A stretch of 64,000 nucleotides of DNA from Smittia aterrima (lineage: Eukaryota; Arthropoda; Insecta; Diptera; Chironomidae), in NCBI GenBank assembly GCA_033063855.1, contig CP093831.1:22196001-22260000 (forward strand), in the 5' to 3' direction. Positions 11,101 to 22,548 of this stretch are shown one piece after another (position 1 is the stretch's first letter; each line of letters begins with the position of its first letter). The translations under genes and the position numbers were made by a program. The notes beneath the pieces were generated by a model. The model saw only the letters and a program-made list of their open reading frames with translations, was not told where the DNA came from and did no database searches.

Positions 11101-14100
11101 AAGAATGTTGCGATACAATGAGAGAACTGGAGATTTAAACATCACTGACTTGGGAAGAACGGCCAGTCATTTCTACATCAAATACGATACCGTCGAAACT
11201 TTCAACGAGATGCTAAAGCCAGTTATGAATGAGGGAGAAGTGCTGAATATGATGGCCCACGCACACGAGTTCCAACAACTTAAAGTGAGAGATGACGAAA
11301 TGGATGAGCTCGATGATCTCAACAGAGAATCTTGTGAAGTTCCAGTTAAAGGTGGCAGCGAAAATCTTCACGGAAAAGTTAACATCTTAATGCAAACTTA
11401 TTTGTCGCGAGGATTCGTTAAATCATTCTCGCTTGTCAGTGACATGAGCTACATCAATCAAAATGCTGTGAGAATCGCTCGAGGTCTTTTCCAAATCATT
11501 TTGCGCAACAACAATCCAATTCTCGCTGGTCGTCTTCTCAACATGTCGAAGATGTTTGAACGGCAAATGTGGGACTGGATGACTCCAATGCGACAATTCA
11601 CTACAATTCCTTTCGATGTCGTTCAGAAAATTGAAGACAGAGGCTTAAGCATCAACGCTTTGAGAGAAATGAGTTCACGGGAAATTTCTGACATGGTTCG
11701 GAATCAAAAATACGGAGAAATGGTAAAGAGATATGCGTGGGAGTTCCCCTTGTTAAACATCGAAGCGAGTCTTCAACCTATCACGAGAACTGTCTTAAGA
11801 ATTCGAATTTCTATCACAGCAGATTTCAAGTGAGTTTCTTACATTTTCATTGATTGAAATTTTCTTTATCAATTATTTCGTTTTAGATGGAACGATCGAG
11901 TTCATGGAAAGTTCGCTGAATCTTTCTGGATTTGGATTGAAGACCCTGAGAACAATTTCATCTACCACTCCGAATACTTTCAAATAACAAGGAAACAAGT
12001 TTTGACCAATGAACCTCAGGAGCTCGTTATGACAATTCCATTGAAGGATCCATTGCCTCCACAATATTACATTCGTGCAATCAGCGACTCTTGGTTGGGA
12101 TCGAGTAACTGCGAAGCTTTAAGTTTCAAACATTTGATTCTTCCCGAGCAACATCCACCACACACAGAGCTCCTTCCGTTACATCCTTTGCCTTTGAAAG
12201 TTCTTCAAGAACCGATGTTCGAAGCTCTCTACAACTTCACGCACTTCAATCCGATCCAAACGCAAATCTTTCATTGTCTGTATCATACTGACTCGAACGT
12301 GCTTCTTGGAGCTCCAACTGGATCGGGAAAAACAATCGCTGCTGAGATCGCTATGTTCAGAGTTTTCAAACAACATCCGAAGGGAAAGGTCGTTTACATT
12401 GCACCTTTGAAAGCTTTGGTTAAGGAAAGAATGGATGATTGGAAAAATCGCCTTGAAGCAAAGTTGGGCAAGAAAGTTGTCGAGTTAACTGGAGACGTTA
12501 CACCAGACGCAAATGCGATAAGAAACTCACAAGTTATTGTTACAACTCCAGAAAAGTGGGATGGTATCTCAAGATCGTGGCAAACACGTGAATACGTTCG
12601 TGATGTTGCGTTGATTGTTATCGACGAAATTCATTTGCTCGGAGAAGATCGTGGTCCAGTCCTAGAAGTTATCGTGTCAAGAACAAACTTCATTACATCG
12701 CACACTACAAGAAACATCAGAATCGTTGGACTTTCAACTGCTTTGGCAAACGCAAAGGATCTTGCTAATTGGTTAGGCATCGGACAAATGGGTCTTTACA
12801 ATTTCAAGCCTTCAGTTCGTCCAGTTCCATTGTCTGTTCACATTAGTGGATTCCCTGGCAAACATTATTGTCCTCGAATGGCAACAATGAATAGACCAGC
12901 ATTCCAAGCGATTCGACAATATTCGCCTTGCACGCCAGCTTTGATTTTTGTGTCGTCAAGAAGACAAACCAGATTAACTGCTCTTGACTTGATCGCTTTT
13001 CTCGCAGGCGAAGAAAACCCAAAACAATTTCTCCATTTGCCAGAACAAGAACTTGATCAAATTCTCGTTGGAATCAAAGACAATAATCTAAAGTTGACGC
13101 TCGCATTCGGTATTGGAATGCATCACGCGGGTTTGCAGGAGAAGGATCGAAAAGTTTGTGAAGAGCTTTTCTTAAATCGAAAGATTCAGATTCTTATTGC
13201 AACCTCAACACTTGCTTGGGGAGTCAATCTTCCCGCTCATCTCGTCATCGTCAAAGGAACAGAATTCTACGATAAGAAACTGAATCGTTATGTTGATATG
13301 CCAATCACTGATGTCCTTCAAATGATGGGAAGAGCAGGTCGACCGCAGTTCGGAACTGAAGGAATAGCTTGCGTGTTTGTGCATGACGTGAAGAAGAATT
13401 TCTACAAAAAATTCCTTTACGATCCGTTCCCTGTTGAGTCGAGTCTTCTCGCTGTACTTCCCGACCACATCAATGCTGAGATTGTTGCCGGAACTGTCAA
13501 TTCAAAGCAAGGAATCCTCGATTACCTCACTTGGACCTATTTCTTCCGTCGACTGTTAAGAAATCCGAGTTATTACAACATGGAAGGAGTTGAAACTGAC
13601 GATGTCAATCGATTTTTGTCTCAGCTCATTCAAGGAGTGCTGGACACTCTTCAAGCTGCCGGATGTATTGAAGTGGACGAAGATGAAAGATCAGTTTTGT
13701 CGACAAGGTGAGAAGTGAAAATATTTTATTTCCTTCGGACATTTGCTAAAGTTTTATTCAACAGCATGGGAAGAATTTCTTCTTATTACTACTTGAGCCA
13801 TCAAAGTATGAGACATTTTGCTGACACATTGAGCTACTCTTCGACAAGTGAAGATGTGCTAAGAATCATGTGCGATGCCTATGAATTTGTTGAGCAACCT
13901 GTGAGACATAATGAAGACAAATACAACGAGTAAGTTAATTGAATGTATTCGAGACAATCTCATTCATGAATTATCTTCTTATTTTAGAGAGTTGGCTAAA
14001 ATCTGTCGACTTAAAGTCGATCCACTGACTTACGATAATCCACACACCAAAACTTTCCTTCTGATGCAAGCTCATTTCTCTCATCTACCACTTCCAAACA

Positions 14101-14966
14101 CTGACTATGGAACCGACACAAAATCAATTCTCGATCAATCGATTCGAATCCTTCAAGCGATGATTGATGTCGTTGCTGAGAATGGATGGTTAGCCACGAC
14201 GATAAGGATTCAATTGTTAATGCAATGTGTGATGCAAGCGAGATGGCAAGACGATCCCATTGCAATGTGTTTGCCTTTCGTCGATGAGAACAATTGCTAC
14301 GTTTTTAATGAAATTAAAGTCGAGTAAGTTCATCTTCAGCTATCAAAGTTTTCACATTTAATTTTCTTTTTTTAAAATTTTAGTTATCCAATACTAACAT
14401 TGCCTTTGCTGAAAGAGAAGTGCCTGAAAAACTACGAGTCACTTGCACGTCCGCTGCGCAAAGAATTCGATGAACCACAAATCGAACAAATCTATAAAGT
14501 CATTAATGAGCTTCCGACTGTTAATGTTGAAATTAAACTACGAGGACCTCTCAGGAACGAAGTGGAAGTTGATCGATTGATTAATCAACCGACGGATCGT
14601 AAAGTTTGGCATCAAGTTCATGCTGATGAAGAATACACTTTAATGGTCAATCTTCATCGACTTGGAGTAAAGACTTCAAAGCACATTTACTGCCGTTTCC
14701 CAAAACCTAAAGACGAAGGTTGGTTCTTAACGTTAGGCAATCAAGAGGACGGAGAACTGTTAGCACTCAAACGAGTTGGTAACAGATCAAATCGAAGCAC
14801 CAATTCGCTTATCTTCTTTGCTCCTTCTAAGCTTGGTCGAGTAATTTACACAATTTATTTTATTTCTGATGGCTACATTGGCCTTGATCAGCAATTTAAT
14901 ATTCAACTTGAAGTGATCGAGAGTAAAGCTGATAAGACAAATGATTATTATGCGATAGAGAAATGA
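8154..14966 (+). CDS. ASCC3: Activating signal cointegrator complex subunit 3, Ski2-like DNA/RNA helicase
   Basis: Exons: 8154-8260, 8377-11829, 11887-13707, 13765-13929, 13988-14323, 14384-14966; 2154 aa (human about 2200). ASCC3 is the motor of the ASC-1 complex. It unwinds DNA for alkylation repair with ALKBH3 and, as in yeast Slh1, splits collided ribosomes. Two complete helicase cassettes are present. Cassette one has Walker A APTGAGKTN near residue 478 and DEVH near 589; cassette two has APTGSGKT near 1327 and DEIH near 1435. Each continues with a HHAG(M/L) and ATLAWGVNLPAH or STLAWGVNLPAH segment, QM(M)GRAGRPQF-type motif VI, and a Sec63 domain. Catalytic motifs in both cassettes separate it from Brr2/SNRNP200, whose second cassette is degenerate. 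AATAAA at 15009 is its probable poly(A) signal. Confidence 0.95.
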
Positions 14967-15008
14967 AAACTAAAGAATTTGTGATGCTAAATGTATTTTC
15001 ATGTGAGA

Positions 15009-15014
15009 AATAAA
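15009..15014 (+). terminator. Poly(A) signal of ASCC3
   Basis: AATAAA lies 43 nt after the ASCC3 stop and 14 nt before the end of the convergent ALG2 coding region. Confidence 0.7.
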
Positions 15015-15027
15015 ATCAAAATCAAGT

Positions 15028-16245
15028 TTATTTGGTTTTATTTTCTACCAGACTTTGAACGATTTGATCCAACTTCTCAGTGAATGCTTCGAAAGAGAAT
15101 CGTTGCTCAACACGCTTGCGACCCATTTCTCCCATTTTCTCTCCAAGCTTAGCATCTTTGATTATCCTCAGCGCAGCATTAGCGAAATCTTCTGGTTCTG
15201 CTTCACAAAGAAATCCAGTTTGTTCGTCAACAATTGTTTCGGTTGGACCTCCGCTGTTGACAGCTACAACCGGTCGTGCCAAATACATTGCTTCCAGTGG
15301 AACGATACCAAAGTGTTCATTCGTTGGCGTATAAAGGAGAAGCTTGCATCGATTGAGAAGCTTCACCTTAACTTCATCGGACGGCGAACGAAGGAAAGTA
15401 ACTTTCTCTTTGAGATCAAGGTTTTCCGCGATAACATTTAGCTCATCATGATGCTCAAGGTTTTCAAGATTCCTTGAGTCGTATCCACCAGCAAGAACAA
15501 GATGAAGACGATCCCATTCTTGTTTCGTTAAACTCCGTTCCATTAATTTGAAAGCTTTCAAAGCTAGCGGAAGATTCTTCTTGCGTTCGTAGCGGTTAAT
15601 TGATAGCAAGATTGAAGCGTTCTCTGGAATCCCTTCAACATTTCCATTAATTGTTTGATCAAATGATTTTGTAACAAGCGAAGGATAAAGGACATCTGGA
15701 GTGATATTTAAAGTCTTGAAAGTCTCACTGAAGACTCTGCTCGTGAACTTGCTGTTGACTAGAACTCCATCTGCAGCTCCTGTCGTCTTCTCTTCTAAGA
15801 AATTCAACGGCAATCGATAAAGTGTTTTCAATAGTCCACCGGGTTTGGTAAGAAGCTGATCGGGGAAGTGACAGTAGAACAGAATCTTTGGTCTGTGTTG
15901 AGCGAACTTTAGAATTGGAATTCCAAGCGAGATAAGATCACAGAAGACGACATCAATTTTTTCCTTCTTTGATTGAAAGAGTGTAACATAGAATGCAGCA
16001 TAGACCATCCGGAAGTAAGCGCAAAATGCATAAAACCGGCCAAAGATACTTCGCGGAATCCAATCGCCGACAACTCGCACGCGCAGAGTTCCATTTCTCG
16101 TTTCTTCAAAGCAGTGGGTTGGGTCGTGATGATTTGTGAGAAAGCTTACAGAGTGTCCTCGGCTTTGAAGTGCCAGAGCTGCATCAACGACAAGCCGCTC
16201 AGCTCCACCAATCCCAAGATCAGGATGAAGGAATAGTAATCTCAT
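15028..16245 (-). CDS. ALG2: ALG2 alpha-1,3/1,6-mannosyltransferase
   Basis: An intronless gene of 405 aa. ALG2 adds the second and third mannoses to dolichol-linked Man1GlcNAc2 on the cytosolic face of the ER, an early step of N-glycan precursor assembly. It is a GT-B fold, family GT4 enzyme. The N-terminal donor-fold motif is FLHPDLGIGGAERLVVDAA. Further conserved pieces are YCHFPDQLL, FLEEKTTGAADGVLVNSKFT, LSINRYERKKNL and LVLAGGYD. The nucleotide-sugar segment is EHFGIVPLEAMYLARPVVAV followed by NSGGPTETI, with the two glutamates of the EX7E motif. The frame is open to 16260, but the first ATG is at 16245 and gives the canonical MRLLFLHPD start. Its stop lies 61 bp from that of ASCC3. Confidence 0.95.
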   Translation of the reverse strand: MRLLFLHPDLGIGGAERLVVDAALALQSRGHSVSFLTNHHDPTHCFEETRNGTLRVRVVGDWIPRSIFGRFYAFCAYFRMVYAAFYVTLFQSKKEKIDVVFCDLISLGIPILKFAQHRPKILFYCHFPDQLLTKPGGLLKTLYRLPLNFLEEKTTGAADGVLVNSKFTSRVFSETFKTLNITPDVLYPSLVTKSFDQTINGNVEGIPENASILLSINRYERKKNLPLALKAFKLMERSLTKQEWDRLHLVLAGGYDSRNLENLEHHDELNVIAENLDLKEKVTFLRSPSDEVKVKLLNRCKLLLYTPTNEHFGIVPLEAMYLARPVVAVNSGGPTETIVDEQTGFLCEAEPEDFANAALRIIKDAKLGEKMGEMGRKRVEQRFSFEAFTEKLDQIVQSLVENKTK

Positions 16246-17234
16246 TATTCCCTTTTTCAATTGACGTGGCGATATTTCACAAGTTTCTGATGCAATCGAT
16301 GATTAATTTTCCATGCGTCTCAAGATTCACTCTTAGAATTTGCTAATGCGATTTATATTTGGATTCACTATGAATGGAATTATTTTTTAAATAAACTAAA
16401 AAAGAAAAGAATTCCTTTGCACAACAAAAAAAGATAAACAATGATTTTGTAGACTTGAAGAAGGAGGGAAAATTCAAAAACTCTCCAACGATCAGGAGAT
16501 CACGCAAAAATGAAATCTGCTCTTAACATCTGGAAATATTCATCAAATACTTTGTATAAAGTTATTCTTAAATGCTTTTTATTTCGGTCATATTATGTGT
16601 GCTTGGTTGCCTCACTTTCTCCTTAAAAATATTGTTGAAAATAATTAAGGGAATCAAAAATTGCAGTGGATTTATTTCGGCGGTTTCTGAACAATCTATC
16701 TCGTTTGAAATTGAGAAAAATTTCTTATTCTCGAAATCCGCGTGCATCGAAGATTTCCACAGTTTTCAAGTCTTTACAGTTAGACTGAAGAGTCCAAAGA
16801 TTTCCTTTGAAATATAAATCCTGTTCCAACTTGACATGTTTTAGTCAATCTTCACTGACAATTTAGACATTCTTTTTGTCAAATGGTGAATAATCAGGAA
16901 ACAAATTTGAGACGACACACCGAGCCATTAAAAACCAGCTGAGCTTATGCAATTTCTGAAAAAGAAACTCTGCAAAAAAACTTGCACGAAATTCGTTTAT
17001 GCAAACATATTGCAATACGTAGAATGTCACACTTCGACTTCTTCAGCAAATTTTCGTTGGACATTTATTCATTTAAGCGAGAACTTTTCGTCAGTTCGTT
17101 TTCATCGGTCAAGCTGTCAATACGAAGCTTGTTAAATTAAGTTAATAAAAGAATTATTTTGTGAAACAGAAACGGTAGAAAAATTATCAAAAGGAAAAAT
17201 ATTCAGTGAAAATTCTAAGTTTTAAGTTTTACAG
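16246..17234. other. Divergent intergenic region ALG2 / Gln-rich secreted gene
   Basis: About 990 bp of AT-rich DNA hold the promoters of both neighbours. A TCAGTTCG initiator-like site lies at 17091 on the plus strand, and a possible 5'-UTR intron ends in TTTTACAG immediately before the ATG at 17235. An 81-codon ATG-initiated frame (16572-16817) starts with a hydrophobic run but lacks other support, so I do not call it. Confidence 0.45.
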
Positions 17235-20200
17235 ATGAAGAAAGTGATTTTTTCAATCGTTTTGGTTGCCTTTGTGGCACAAACCTATTCTCAACATCAG
17301 CATAACTTTGATTTGAATGAATTTATGGCTCAACATGCACGCGAACATGAACAACAGCATTTCATGGCACAACAGGGACAAGAGCATCCAATGATGCACC
17401 AAGCGCAAGGTAATGATGACCCTGTCGTTGGAATTGCTCCTATTCTCCTCAATCCGTTGGATCCTCTTGGGTTACATAATCCGTTGGACCCTCTCGGATT
17501 ATTTAAGCCAAACATTAAAACAATTCTTGGATATAAGCATCCACTCGAAGTGCCAGGTATCCGATATACTAAGTTATCAACTGGCTCGTTTGCGAATTCT
17601 CTTCTTGGAGCTGGTAATCCAATGGAAGCAGGTGATACTCAACTTTCTCGAAAACAGAAACCTTACAAGCCTCATCACCTTTCAGAAGAGAATGTTGGAA
17701 GCCAGCAACATTTCGATGCCAATCAAATGGATCAACAACTTGGCAAACCTCTCGCTGGCGACACTCAAAAGCAATTCTTAGGCTTGCACGGCTGGCCATG
17801 GCTTTGGATTGATGACAATCAAAACTTGGGAGCTGCTGCCCCAATGCAACAATTTGATGGTCAACAAGTTGGCGCTGAACACGATCAATTAAATGAATTT
17901 GGTGGATATGGAAAAGGATATGGCAAGGGATTTGGAAAAGGACATTGGCACTGGATTGATGACAACTTAGGAGCTGCTCCAATGCAACAATTTGATGTCG
18001 CACCTCCTCAAGCAGAATATCAACTTGCTGCTCCAAATTTTGCACAACAACCTTACGCATTCCAAGCTCAGCAAGATCATCAAGTTGCAGCTCCTCCAAT
18101 GCAATTCCAACCTGCACAAGAATATCAGTTAGCAGCTCCACCAATGCAATTCCAACCGATGCAAGAATATCAATTAGCAGCTCCCCCAATGCATTTCCAA
18201 GCTCCACAAGAATATGAGTTACAGGCTCCCCCAATGCACTTCCAACCGATGCAAGAATATCAAGTGGCAGCTCCACCAATGCAATTCATTGACATGGGAC
18301 CAATGGGACCACCACAAAATCCAATGTTTGATCAAGGCACTCGTACATTCGATGATGACGATTTTGATGCTGAAAACGACGGCGGCGATGACGATGAAGA
18401 CGGAGAAAGAACTTGGGGAAAAGGCTACGGAAAGGGATACGGCAAAGGTTACGGGTAAGCTAATTTGATTTTTCGTTTTGAAATTTAATAAAAAATTGTA
18501 AAGAAATATTTATTTAGAACTAATTTTTAAAATTCTTTATTTCGTTTATAGTAAAGGCAAGGGATACGGTAAAGGATACGGAAAGGGTTACGGAAAAGGA
18601 AAAGGCTACGGCGGCAAAGGAGGATATGGAAAGGGAGGGTAAGTCAGGAAATTTTTTCAAATTTCATGAAATATTTATTTTATCTTCAATTAGTTATGGC
18701 GGTGGACAAAGTTATGGAGGCGGACAAAGTTATGGCGGTGGACAAAGTTATGGTTCGGGCGGCTACGGACAACAAAGTTATGGTTCAGGCGGCTACGGAG
18801 GTCAAAGTCATGGAGGACATGGAAAAGGAGGGCAAGTCAAGAAATATTTTCATGGAGCAATTTTTAATTTTATCATTGATTAGTTATGGCGGTGGACAAA
18901 GCTATGGAGGCGGACAAAGTTATGGATCGGGCGGCTACGGTCAACAAAGTTATGGATCAGGCGGTTACGGGGGTCAAAGTTATGGAGGCCAAAGTTATGG
19001 AGGGTAAATTAAAATAATTAAATTTTTCTTTCATTTTAAAAATTAACAAATTTGATTAGATATCGCGAAATGGAAAACCAAGGAATGCCAATTGCTGCAG
19101 CCGGTCCAATGATGCCACAAATTGCCTATCGTGAGATGGAGAACAACAGAATGCCAGCAGCTCCAGCAATGCCCCAAATAGAAAATCGTGAAATGGTTGC
19201 AAGCCGAGGTTCTTCATCCCTTGCTCCATCATCAACAAACTCACCATCGACTCCAACTAAGCCTTCAACAATGATTGCGACTAAAACTAGCACATCAGGA
19301 TCAAGGTTTGCTGCAGCTCCCACTCAAGGACCCAGACTAGCAGCACCACCAAAAGTTGAGGTAGGTAAGAATTGATGAGCTTTGTTTCTTCATCAAATAG
19401 TCTAACGTTTCTTTCTTTACTACAAACTCAAGTGCCAACAGTAGAAAGCAACATAAACGAAAGTACCACAACAACCTCGACCACAACCACAACCGAAAAG
19501 CCATGCGAATTACAAAAATCCACTGAAAAGCCAGAAGAAAATATGAAAGTGACGACAACGACCATTAAACCGTTTTTCACCAGAGTCTTTAAGCGTCGTC
19601 GACGAAGCGCGAAAAGTCCATGCACCTCAAAGCGTTGCATAGGAGGAGGACTGTTCGATCCAATTCTTGCTGCGTCGAATCCAAACTCATCTGCTGATGA
19701 TGTTTCAGAAACCAACAGGTATGAATCGAATTCTTTGGTTGGGTCTACAGCCGACGACAATTTAGCTCAAGAGTCAGAATTGCAAGCCATTCCCGTTCAA
19801 CCTGATCTTTTTGGAAGAACGCAATTTGATTCAAAGAAAGAATTTATTCCCAAACGAATAAATTTATTCGGAAAACTTCCTTCATTCGCGAAAACTGATA
19901 ATTTGATTCACGGGAATATTCCGAAAAACATCGAAAGCGACGAGATTCATCGATCACCTTCGAGAAATGGCTTCGACGGTTACTCGATTCAACCGATGAT
20001 CAAGCCTGAAATTCCCGCTTACGACCTTCCATCTCCTAACGATTATCTTCCTTCTCACGAGTTCTTCCCAAGTAATCCAAGTAATCATCACCCACTTCCC
20101 GATTCAAAACCTTCGAACAATCAAAATAAAATCGTTGTCGGTCCAACTGCTTTCAAAACGACTCTTTACGAGAAAACTCTTCGAGCTGAACAAGATCCTT

Positions 20201-20895
20201 CTCTTGGAGTTGAACAAGACGTCGCTCTTGCTGTTCATCCAAAGGTTCACGTTGACTCAGGTTGTCGATGTGATCCCGAGCAGTTTAATGAATTGTTACA
20301 TCACATGCAATCGAGTTACCAGCAATTTCACAACGGAATGATGCAACTCTTTGACACGTTCAAGTCTCAATCGAATTGCGGATCTAGCTCAGCCGCAATC
20401 GCTGATTCATCTGGCTCCCACTCACATTCGGACTTCAACTACAACAGTCCTCCTGTGAAATATGAAAAAGCTTTTGAGGACACTGGGATCGATGCTACTT
20501 CAGGATTCTACAAACCGCCGGGTGTTGAAGTGAAGAAGCCAACTGGCTTTGGGAATCAGTTCATGACTTATGCTGACTACATCAGAATGATGCAAAGTGT
20601 GAACTCGAATCCTGGAACTGTTATGAGTCAATCTTACGACATGAGGGACGATTACCTTGGAGCTTCTCAATCCCCATCTCCTCATCAGGAATATCTCGAT
20701 CAGACAGCAAATAAACTCAAGGAGCACATAAAGAAATTTCAAGAGGATGAATTAGTTGGCGCTCAAAAACCTGTCGACGAAGATCCAAAGGTCGCAGCAC
20801 CGCTTGCCGATGACACTGACCCTGAATATAAAACTCCGAGGGTTCCTTTGAAATTTAAACTTGAATCAATTTTTGGAAAGCTTAAAAAAACTTAA
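17235..20895 (+). CDS. Large secreted Gln/Met- and Gly/Tyr-rich repeat protein, long isoform
   Basis: Exons: 17235-18454, 18552-18638, 18694-18831, 18884-19003, 19060-19364, 19433-20895; 1110 aa. A signal peptide (MKKVIFSIVLVAFVAQTYS) opens the protein. Regions follow in order: a His/Gln-rich head; a doubled NPLDPLGL; two WIDDN-NLGAAPMQQF units; six or so QEYQLAAPPMQFQPM-type repeats; an acidic patch; GYGKGYGK and SYGGGQSYG modules; two REMEN/RMP units; a Thr-rich run; a furin-like KRRRRS site before SPCTSKRC; and a non-repetitive C-terminal half. Exons 2-4 are phase-symmetric. Gln/Met repeats, alternative C-termini and an internal dibasic cleavage site recall the Drosophila eggshell gene dec-1, but I see no sequence homology, so function stays open (eggshell, cuticle or silk-like). 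AATAAA at 20899 would end this isoform. Confidence 0.82.
18639..18883 (+). repeat. Tandemly duplicated exon-intron unit with a GC-AG intron
   Basis: Introns 18639-18693 and 18832-18883 start almost identically (GTAAGTCAGGAAAT and GCAAGTCAAGAAAT) and end alike. Each is followed by an exon beginning with the same TTATGGCGGTGGACAAAG sequence. The unit was therefore copied in tandem, and the second copy's donor changed from GT to GC. Positions +3 to +6 (AAGT) remain optimal, which is usual for functional GC donors. Confidence 0.8.
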
Positions 20896-21223
20896 AGAAA
20901 TAAATTAAACTTTAAAAATAAATAATTTTGTAGAAATCATAAATTAATTTCACAATTTCTCCTTTTTTCACAGTCACGAAGAAGTCGCTGAAACCTCAAC
21001 AACAACTAAAACGACATCAACAACGGAAAAATCTAGAGATTCGAACTTGGGTCAACCTCCAATCGAGAGACTTGCCGGTCACTTATCTGAGAAGCTTTGG
21101 GACAACCAAGGATTGATTGGACGTTTCATCGGACCGGTCGAAGACATAATCGTTGAATATTTCCCTGACTCAGCAACGAGAGATCGAATCAACTCCAGAC
21201 CAAGTCAACGTCTCATCACTTGA
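19433..21223 (+). CDS. Alternative 3' end of the Gln-rich secreted gene, short isoform
   Basis: Within exon 6 a good donor (AG then GTATGA, exon end 19718) is in phase with an acceptor at 20973. The last exon is 20974-21223. The alternative transcript totals 802 codons, an exact multiple of three (801 aa). Its last exon encodes HEEVAETSTTTKTTSTTEK then an amphipathic tail (ERLAGHLSEKLWDNQGLIG, VEDIIVEYFPDSATRDRI). The Thr-rich run resembles the one just after the exon 5-6 junction (STTTTSTTTTTEKP). Neither acceptor phase nor frame lets exon 5 join 20974 directly. An AATAAA lies at 21306. Other readings are that the long form is merely intron retention, or that the two forms differ by tissue. 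Confidence 0.65.
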
Positions 21224-21305
21224 TCAACAAACCTTCAAACTTTTCATTGGACTTTTTTAAAACGTTTCTTAATTTATGTAAACCGAATTTTTTATTTTTT
21301 TATAA

Positions 21306-21311
21306 AATAAA
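21306..21311 (+). terminator. Poly(A) signal of the short isoform
   Basis: AATAAA lies 83 nt after the distal stop. A minus-strand AATAAA for the convergent neighbour is at 21296-21291, so the two 3' ends overlap in a 147-bp gap. Confidence 0.6.
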
Positions 21312-21370
21312 TTAAAAACAATTTTGTAGCAAAAAAAAACTTTAGTCTCGTAAAATTCGAATTTCAACTT

Positions 21371-22548
21371 TCATCGGAAGAGTAAACTTGAAAATTCCCT
21401 GAAGCCATCACGAACTGTGTTCGCTGCTGTTTGAGCTGGCGTTGCGTTTTGAATAAATTGTGCAACGCCCTGTAAGGAACTTCCGATTGAAGAATAGATT
21501 GATGATGGATTGATTGCAGTTACCTGTGAACGAATGATTGTTAAGTTTAGTTTGAAACTTTTGAGAAATTTATTTATCTTACAGATTCTTGCAATTTATT
21601 TAAAACTGTTCCCCAAAAGCCAGGTCGATAGTTTCCATTCCCTACAAAGTCTTGCGGTCTATTTCCATTAGATCCACTTGCACTACTTGCATAATAAGGA
21701 GGATTATTGAAGATTGGCGGGCGATTGATGATTACAGTTTGAGGATAATTTCCAGATCCTGATTGATAAATTCCCGCAGGAGCTAATGGAACTGGTGGAG
21801 AGAAATCGAGTAATCCTCCTTGGCCAAATAAGCCTCCTACTCCTAAAAGCGAGTCATCAAACAATCCACCTCCGAATAATCCATGACTCGGTCGATGACC
21901 AAGCTTAACTGGAACGCAAGGATATCCATGATGAGGCTGATATTGAACTGGAGCATTTAATGTGTCGTATTGTGGCTTCACATTATCGAATTGTGGAGCA
22001 TACTGTGGAGCGTATTGTCCCGGTATGCCCAACTCGTAATCCAAGAAATTATTAAAAGCTCCGTAGAGAACTCCTAAAGTTTTTCCTGGGTCGTTTGCCT
22101 GTCGCTTCAAGCGATTCGCGAACAGCGGAGACCCATAAGACTGAATCGGCACGCATGGTCGTCGAATCCGCTTTTTCTTCTTTTTCCTTCTCTGCTCGGT
22201 GAGTATGTAGTTGCTGTTGAGCTGATTATAATTGTTGTAAAGCTGATTGCTTGAATTTATCACAGGCTTATCGGTTTGTTGACTGTCGTAATCGTAGTCG
22301 TTATCTGAAGCACCAGCTTGAATATCAGCGGTTTGAACTTGATCTGCGTTCGGTGGCAGTCGATTAAAATAAGAATTGGGCCTTCGAGCTGCAATTCCGT
22401 CTTCGTATTCTTGTTGCGAGTAGTAACCGAGATTCGGTGAATAATTGTTATCGACTGGCACTGAGATCGGAGCGGATATTGTCACATTAATGCACAGAAG
22501 CACAAGAACCAAAACAAACATCGTTAGGTTTAATATCATTTCTCTCAT
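21371..22548 (-). CDS. Secreted Tyr/Pro/Gly-rich protein with basic processing sites
   Basis: Exons 22548-21583 and 21523-21371; 372 aa. A strong signal peptide (NLTMFVLVLVLLCINVTIS then APIS) is followed by an Asn/Tyr/Gln-rich stretch. A very basic cluster (RRKKKKKRIRRPC) and a KRQAND site come next; both could be proprotein cleavage sites. The remainder is Gly/Pro/Tyr-rich (HGLFGGGLFDDSLLGVGG, APQYAPQF) and ends in a short helical tail encoded by exon 2 (SIGSSLQGVAQFIQNA). It shares features with the convergent neighbour: a polybasic run leading into a Pro-Cys, and GGGLFD followed by a short hydrophobic segment. Co-function or shared ancestry is possible but unproven. I do not recognise the family; an extracellular matrix, cuticle or eggshell role is an inference from composition. 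Confidence 0.8.

Noticed and set aside
16572..16817. An 81-codon ATG frame with a hydrophobic start
   Set aside because: The hydrophobic run is followed by low-information sequence. It lies where promoters are expected, and nothing independent supports it.
17569..18279. A 236-aa minus-strand frame opposite the Gln-rich exon
   Set aside because: It mirrors the repeats of a well-supported plus-strand exon that has a signal peptide and correct splice junctions.
20974..21223. Direct splicing of exon 5 (ending 19364 or 19360) to the last exon
   Set aside because: Either donor puts the last exon in a frame with early stops; only the donor at 19719 fits.
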